Source: Halobacteriales archaeon QS_9_67_15
Lineage (GTDB): Archaea; Halobacteriota; Halobacteria; Halobacteriales; Haloarculaceae
Assembly (NCBI GenBank): GCA_003023165.1
Contig: PXSD01000029.1
Location: 1,489 to 10,710, forward strand
Length of the DNA stretch: 9,222 nt
Reading direction: 5' to 3'
The stretch's first letter is position 1. Each line of letters starts with the position of its first letter. Below, piece after piece: positions 5,722 to 9,222 of this stretch. The position numbers were made by a program, and so were the translations under genes. Below the pieces are notes generated by a model. It did no database searches. It was not told where the DNA came from and saw only the letters and a list, made by a program, of their open reading frames with translations.

Positions 5722-6396
5722 GTGACACCGCCACTCGCTGTCGACATCGACGGAACGCTCACCGACGAACACCGCGCCGTCCACCCGCCAGCGCTCACCG
5801 TGCTCCGCGAGTGGGACGCGCCGGTCGTCGTCGCGACCGGGAAGGCGCTCCCATATCCGGTCGCGCTCTGTGCGTTCGCGGGGGTCAAGCGGACCGTGGT
5901 CGCGGAGAACGGCGGCGTGGCGTTCGTCCACGCGACCGACGACCTGCTGTTCCTCGGTGACCGCGATGCCGCCCAGCGCGTCGTCGACGAGTACGTCGCG
6001 GCAGGTCACGCGCTCGGCTGGGGCGACCACGACCTCGTGAACCGCTGGCGCGAGACCGAAGTGGCGGTCAGCCGCGAGGCGCCGCTGGAACCGCTCCAGC
6101 GGGTCGCCGCCGACCGCGGGCTCGAAGTCGTCGACACCGGCTTCGCCTACCACGTCAAATCGCCGGACGTGAGCAAGGGCAAAGCGCTGGAAGCGGTCGC
6201 CGAGCGGCTGGACCGCGACCCCGAGGAGTTCGTCGCGGTCGGCGACTCGATCAACGACGTGTCCACCTTCGAGACCGCCGGCCGATCCTACGCGGTCGCG
6301 AACGCCGACGAACCGGCGCGCGAGACCGCGGACGAGGTGGTCGACGCGGAGTACGGAGAAGGGTTCCTCGACGCCGTCGAACGAATCCGAGATTGA
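5722..6396 (+). CDS. Archaeal-type phosphoglycolate phosphatase (HAD superfamily)
   Basis: This 224-aa cytoplasmic HAD phosphatase is of the archaeal phosphoglycolate phosphatase type (close to Thermoplasma TA0175), which removes phosphate from 2-phosphoglycolate, the waste product of Rubisco oxygenation or DNA repair. Motif I is AVDIDGTLT (6-14), with nucleophile Asp8 and acid/base Asp10. Motif II is ATGK (38-41), with Thr39. Lys152 in SKGKALEAV is motif III. GDSINDVSTFE (174-184) is motif IV with the Mg ligand Asp175. The central cap (about 75-150) is the small alpha/beta C2 type. Start GTG 5722 is chosen because the protein family begins just before the first strand and because of the box at 5691-5697. 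Other sugar phosphates are possible substrates, since HAD specificity is hard to read from sequence. Confidence 0.9.
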   Translation: MTPPLAVDIDGTLTDEHRAVHPPALTVLREWDAPVVVATGKALPYPVALCAFAGVKRTVVAENGGVAFVHATDDLLFLGDRDAAQRVVDEYVAAGHALGWGDHDLVNRWRETEVAVSREAPLEPLQRVAADRGLEVVDTGFAYHVKSPDVSKGKALEAVAERLDRDPEEFVAVGDSINDVSTFETAGRSYAVANADEPARETADEVVDAEYGEGFLDAVERIRD

Positions 6397-6553
6397 GCCG
6401 ATGGACGCGGCCCGGTTCACGGTGTCCATCTCCCGTGGTCTCCGGAGGACTCCGGACCGTTTCGGGGTGATATAGTCTCCTCCCGAGTGCACTGTCCGAG
6501 CCCGGAACGCTCCCGACCGATTACGGCGTGCATCCGGTGCAAACCCGGAGAAG

Positions 6554-6561
6554 GCTTTTGT
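6554..6561 (+). promoter_or_regulatory. TATA-like box of the GTPase gene
   Basis: GCTTTTGT is centred about 27 nt before ATG 6585, consistent with a leaderless mRNA. The promoter looks intact although the gene is broken. A second AT-rich spot (GATATAGT, about 6469-6476) in the 188-bp gap has no gene assigned to it. Confidence 0.5.
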
Positions 6562-6584
6562 ACTGGCCACCGTTAGCGGCCCTC

Positions 6585-8173
6585 ATGAGCCCCGACCGGG
6601 CCGCCCTCGAACGCGCCATCGAGCGCGGTGAGCGCGAGGGCGGTAGCGTCGAGTTCAAAGAGCGGCTCACGAAGGACATCCACCTCGCCGACGGCCGCCG
6701 GGAGAGCCTGGCGGCACAGCTCCGTCACCGGGTCCTCTCCGGGGACGGCGAGGCGACGTACGTCGTTGGGGTCACAGACGACGGCGGTATCGCCGGCATC
6801 CCGCCGGACGAGTTCACCGAGTCGATGGACGTCCTGAGCCTGCTGGCCGAGGAGGCCGAAGCCCACATCGAGAACGTCGAGACGTGGGGCGTCAACGCCG
6901 ACGGCCACGCCGAGCGCGAGGACGACGGCGCCCGGCACGGCGAGCCGAGCCGGGTCGATCCGGACGCGCCCGCCGGCGGCATCGTCGGCGTCGCGACCGT
7001 CCGCGAGGGCGCGGTCCTCGAAGACGACGAGCACATCGTGGTCGGGACCGCCGGCCACGTCGACCACGGCAAGTCCACGCTCGTCGGGTCGCTGGTGACT
7101 GGTCAGCCGGACAACGGCGAGGGCGGCACCCGCTCGTACCTCGACGTACAGCCCCACGAAGTGGAACGCGGCCTCTCCGCGGACCTCTCCTACGGCGTCT
7201 CTCCTTCGTCGACACCGTCGGCCACGAACCGTGGCTCCGCACGACGATCCGGGGGCTGGTCGGACAGAAACTCGACTACGGCCTCCTCGCGGTCGCGGCC
7301 GACGACGGCCCGACCAAGACCACCAGAGAGCACCTCGGGATCCTCCTCGCGACCGACCTGCCGACGATGGTCGTCATCACCAAGGCGGACATGGTCGACG
7401 ACGACCGGGTAGACGAGGTCGAGCGGGAAGTCGAGCGCCTCCTCCACGAGGTCGGCAAGACGCCGCTGTCGGTCGCCCGACACGGGGTCGGCGCGGCCGT
7501 CGAGGAGATCGACGACACCGTCGTCCCCGTGCTCGCGACCAGCGCCGTCACGATGGACGGGATGGACACCCTCGACGAGATCCTGGAGCGCCTCCCCAAA
7601 ACCGCCGGCCCGGAAGACGGCACGTTCACGATGTACGTCGACCGCTCGTACAAGGTGACCGGCGTCGGTGCGGTCGCGTCCGGAACGATCCGGTCGGGGA
7701 CCGTGGAAGCGGGAGACGAACTCCTGCTCGGACCGATGCAGGACGGGTCGTTCCGGGAGGTCGAGGTCCGGTCTATCGAGATGCACTACCACCGCGTCGA
7801 CAAGGCCCGGGCGGGCCGGATCGTCGGCATCGCGCTCAAGGGCGTCCGCGAGGCCGACGTGGAGCGCGGTATGGTGTTGCTCCCGAGAGACGCAGACCCC
7901 GACCCCGTCCGCGAGTTCGAGGCGGACGTGATGGTGTTGAACCACCCGACGCGCATCGGTGAAGGGTACGAACCCGTCGTCCACCTCGAAACAGTCAGCG
8001 AGGCCGCCGCGTTCTACCCTGAAAAGGGTCGGCTACTCCCCGGCGACTCCGGGACGACCCGCGTCCGATTCAAGTTCCGTCCCTACATGGTCGAGGAAGG
8101 CCAGCGGTTCGTCTTCCGCGAGGGCCAGTCGAAGGGCGTCGGGACGGTCACCGACGTCGACCCCGACGAGTGA
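6585..8173 (+). pseudogene. GTPBP1-like translational GTPase broken by an internal frame-changing deletion
   Basis: Two reading frames together encode one haloarchaeal GTPBP1-family GTPase, a relative of EF-Tu/EF-1alpha thought to act in translation or mRNA quality control. Frame one (6585 to about 7199) gives an N-terminal domain (about 1-150), G1 GHVDHGKST (157-165) and the G2-region ERGLSADLSYGV. It then turns to out-of-frame sequence and stops at 7412 (275 aa). The second frame (about 7199-8173) resumes at LSFVDTVGHEPW with G3 DTVGH, G4 ITKADMV, G5-like ATSAV, and EF-Tu domains 2 and 3 to a natural end (VGTVTDVDPDE). As I remember the family, about 31 residues between the SYGV and SFVDT segments are missing, containing a YGFDDDGPVRMDNPHRK-like segment, so this is a deletion rather than a simple slip. 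A low-complexity acidic insert occupies residues about 104-130. An assembly error is the main alternative. Confidence 0.82.
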
Positions 8174-8212
8174 GCGCCCGCGCCCCCAGGAGTAACGCAG
8201 CTGAACGCCACA

Positions 8213-8380
8213 GGGCATGGCTACTCTCATCTCGTCGGCGGTGTCCCGCGCCTCCGCCTCGTCGACGACGGCGTCGACCGGGACCAAGACGCTCTGGACG
8301 GTCCAGTTCTCGTTGCCGTGTTCGTCACCGGTCCGAACCTCGCCCTCGCTGGAGGGGCGTTCTGTCAGTACGCCCTGAAA
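8213..8380 (-). pseudogene. Possible decayed coding segment, family not recognised
   Basis: In the 338-bp gap 8174-8511 one minus-strand frame reads like acidic haloarchaeal protein, e.g. GEVRTGDEHGNENWTVQSVL followed by VPVDAVVDEAEARDTADEM. It has no plausible start at its upstream side, where the IS-like hairpins lie, and no stop until it has run far into the opposite strand of the GTPase gene. It may be the remnant of a small gene truncated at both ends. The composition argument is weak, because antisense frames in GC-rich DNA can look similar. I cannot name a family. Confidence 0.25.
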
Positions 8381-8417
8381 TCGGCGGTGATGACCGTGAA
8401 CGCTACTGACGTGGCGT

Positions 8418-8486
8418 CCGACACGTTTGTGTCGGCAGAACGGAAGTCCACCGACAAGCCCACCGCTTCAGCGGTGGGTAGCTGAC
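8418..8486 (+). mobile_element. Solitary hairpin end of an IS200/IS605 (IS1341-type) element
   Basis: Two hairpins lie in tandem: CCGACAC-GTTT-GTGTCGG (8418-8435) and CCCACCGCT-TC-AGCGGTGGG (8459-8478). The second, with its flanks GACAAG and TAGCTGAC, closely resembles the 3' end that follows tnpB genes in haloarchaeal IS200/IS605-family elements. There it serves as the transposase-recognised end and the 3' part of the TnpB guide-RNA scaffold. No tnpA or tnpB is present, so this is a relic or a solo end. The first hairpin may or may not belong to the same element. The resemblance is from memory, not a search; the strand assumes the usual tnpB-to-end direction. Confidence 0.55.
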
Positions 8487-8511
8487 ACCTGGCGACACGG
8501 GATAGTCCCGT

Positions 8512-8859
8512 TCACTCGACGCCGTTCTCCAGATTCTCCAGAAGTTTCCCGACGAACAGTCCCATCCGCGGGGAGAGGTCGTCGGACTCGGGCGCCTCCG
8601 TGGGGTGGGCGGCCATCGTTTCGACGAAGCGCTCGCCGAAGGTCATCGAGTGCATCATGTCGACGACGTCGACGGTGAGCCCTTCGTCGGAGGTGTCCAT
8701 CGTCGGGTGGCGCTCGCGCTCGGCGTCGGTGTACCGGATCGTCCAGGAAGGGCCACCGACGGCGTCGAGCGCCACGTCCAGCGGACCGATCTCCAGCGGC
8801 CCGTCGGGCGCGCCGACGTAGACGGTCCCCTCCTCGACGTGGGTCTCGTAGCGCGTCAC
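8512..8859 (-). CDS. Hypothetical haloarchaeal protein
   Basis: This is a 115-aa acidic, soluble protein of no family I can name with a known function. It opens TRYETHVEEGTVYVGAPDG, then GPLEIGPLDVALDAVGGPSW and YTDAERERHP, and ends in a mostly helical C-terminal half (about 60-115: VDVVDMMHSMTFGERFVETM and GLFVGKLLENLENGVE). There are no cysteines, membrane helices or signal peptide. The start is uncertain. GTG 8859 fits where conserved-looking sequence begins and has GGAG about 11 nt upstream. GTG 8889 (125 aa) lies almost exactly at leaderless distance from the TATATA-like box at 8914-8921 and could be the true start. The frame remains open to 9036 but enters repeat DNA. It stands alone on this strand. 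Confidence 0.7.
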   Translation of the reverse strand: MTRYETHVEEGTVYVGAPDGPLEIGPLDVALDAVGGPSWTIRYTDAERERHPTMDTSDEGLTVDVVDMMHSMTFGERFVETMAAHPTEAPESDDLSPRMGLFVGKLLENLENGVE

Positions 8860-8913
8860 GGTCCTATCCACTCCATCGGTCGCGACCACTCGACCGCCGA
8901 TTCGTCCTCCGGC

Positions 8914-8921
8914 GGTATATG
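8914..8921 (-). promoter_or_regulatory. TATA box of the hypothetical gene
   Basis: On the minus strand this reads CATATACC, the best TATA-like match in the window. It predicts a transcription start near 8891, giving either a 2-nt leader to GTG 8889 or a leader of about 32 nt to GTG 8859. Confidence 0.6.
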
Positions 8922-8990
8922 GCTTCACCCTCGGTCGCAGGTAGTGTTCAGATAAGCCGCCAAAATGAGAGCGATATTTCGAGATAGCGT

Positions 8991-9087
8991 GAAAGCCCCC
9001 GCTGGCTCCAGTCGAGGGGCTCGCTGCGCTCCTCACTGCGTTGCGGTGCTTGCGTCGCCCGTCTTCCCGGAGCCAGCGGCCCCTTTC
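8991..9087. repeat. Second long inverted-repeat element
   Basis: CCGCTGGCTCC (8999-9009) pairs perfectly with GGAGCCAGCGG (9069-9079). Outside them GAAAG (8991-8995) pairs with CTTTC (9083-9087) across an unpaired CCC on each side. The 59-nt interior is GC-rich and contains CTCACTGC (9032-9039), the reverse complement of a word at 2941-2948. On the minus strand the outer part reads GGGACTGAAAGGGGCCG, a pattern I associate with dispersed repeats in haloarchaeal genomes. It encodes nothing convincing. Confidence 0.7.
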
Positions 9088-9134
9088 AGTCCCATCCGAT
9101 TCAGCCGGTTCAATGGTCTGAACAGGTGGGACTG
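9087..9134. repeat. Inverted repeat at the edge of the right-hand element
   Basis: CAGTCCCA (9087-9094) pairs with TGGGACTG (9127-9134), and within the spacer GTTCA (9108-9112) pairs with TGAAC (9119-9123). It abuts the element ending at 9087 and may be part of a larger composite. From 9135 to the window end (9222) I see no supported gene or structure; no gene is assigned between 8890 and 9222. Confidence 0.4.
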
Positions 9135-9222
9135 GCGGGGCTCTCGGGTGGAACTGCCAGCGGAGGCGTCGAGACGGGGACCGACGTGACAGGGCAGGTC
9201 GCGGGGACCGAGGGCAACAGAC

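Noticed and set aside
4964..6396. A restriction-modification or defence island around the methyltransferase
   Set aside because: Neighbours are a J-domain protein and a phosphoglycolate phosphatase; no nuclease, helicase or specificity gene is present.
5668..6570. A 300-codon minus-strand frame opposite the phosphatase
   Set aside because: It is entirely antisense to a gene with all HAD motifs; its Val/Asp/Arg-rich translation is a codon shadow.
7190..7215. Programmed ribosomal frameshifting in the GTPase
   Set aside because: There is no slippery heptamer, and a segment of about 31 conserved residues seems to be missing as well, which slippage would not restore.
7190..7984. A minus-strand frame opposite the GTPase C-terminal half
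   Set aside because: It is antisense to conserved EF-Tu-like domains and has no motif of its own.
8965..9189. A 74-aa plus-strand small protein
   Set aside because: Most of it is translation of the inverted-repeat element, its promoter context is poor, and no domain is visible.

Overview
The window looks like chromosomal DNA from a haloarchaeon (class Halobacteria). The DNA is strongly GC-rich, the proteins are rich in Asp and Glu, and several families are typical of the group: an archaeal-type phosphoglycolate phosphatase, a type-2 PyrF, a GTPBP1-like GTPase and small zinc-finger proteins. Most genes have an AT-rich box about 27 nt before the start codon, the spacing expected for leaderless archaeal transcripts. 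No tRNA, rRNA or CRISPR array was found.

Layout: (1) 1-2767, minus strand: the N-terminal half of an OFA-like MFS transporter cut by the window edge, an alpha/beta-hydrolase carboxylesterase, and a tight pair consisting of a 77-aa four-cysteine protein overlapping a DUF849/BKACE beta-keto acid cleavage enzyme by 4 nt. (2) 2768-3106: no gene, but stacked inverted repeats, including a 22-bp stem with one mismatch, ending just before the pyrF promoter. (3) 3107-4169: pyrF (+), convergent with a 69-aa two-zinc-site protein (-). (4) 4170-6396, plus strand: a membrane-anchored J-domain protein divergent from the zinc-finger gene, a compact orphan DNA-methyltransferase-like protein, and phosphoglycolate phosphatase. 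(5) 6585-8173: a GTPBP1-like translational GTPase broken by what looks like a roughly 90-nt, frame-changing deletion between its G2 and G3 motifs. (6) 8174-9222: a relic-rich stretch with a possible decayed coding segment, the hairpin end of an IS200/IS605-type element without a transposase, a small hypothetical gene (-), and a second long inverted-repeat element.

The genes are mostly unrelated housekeeping functions with their own promoters: pyrimidine synthesis, phosphoglycolate salvage, organic acid uptake or breakdown, and protein quality control. Only the four-cysteine/BKACE pair is clearly co-transcribed. The most notable observations are the broken GTPase with a 5-bp microhomology at the junction, the two inverted-repeat elements that share an internal word, the solitary IS605-type end, and the permuted methyltransferase with no restriction partner and no evident target-recognition domain. 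I did not find a convincing new multi-gene system.
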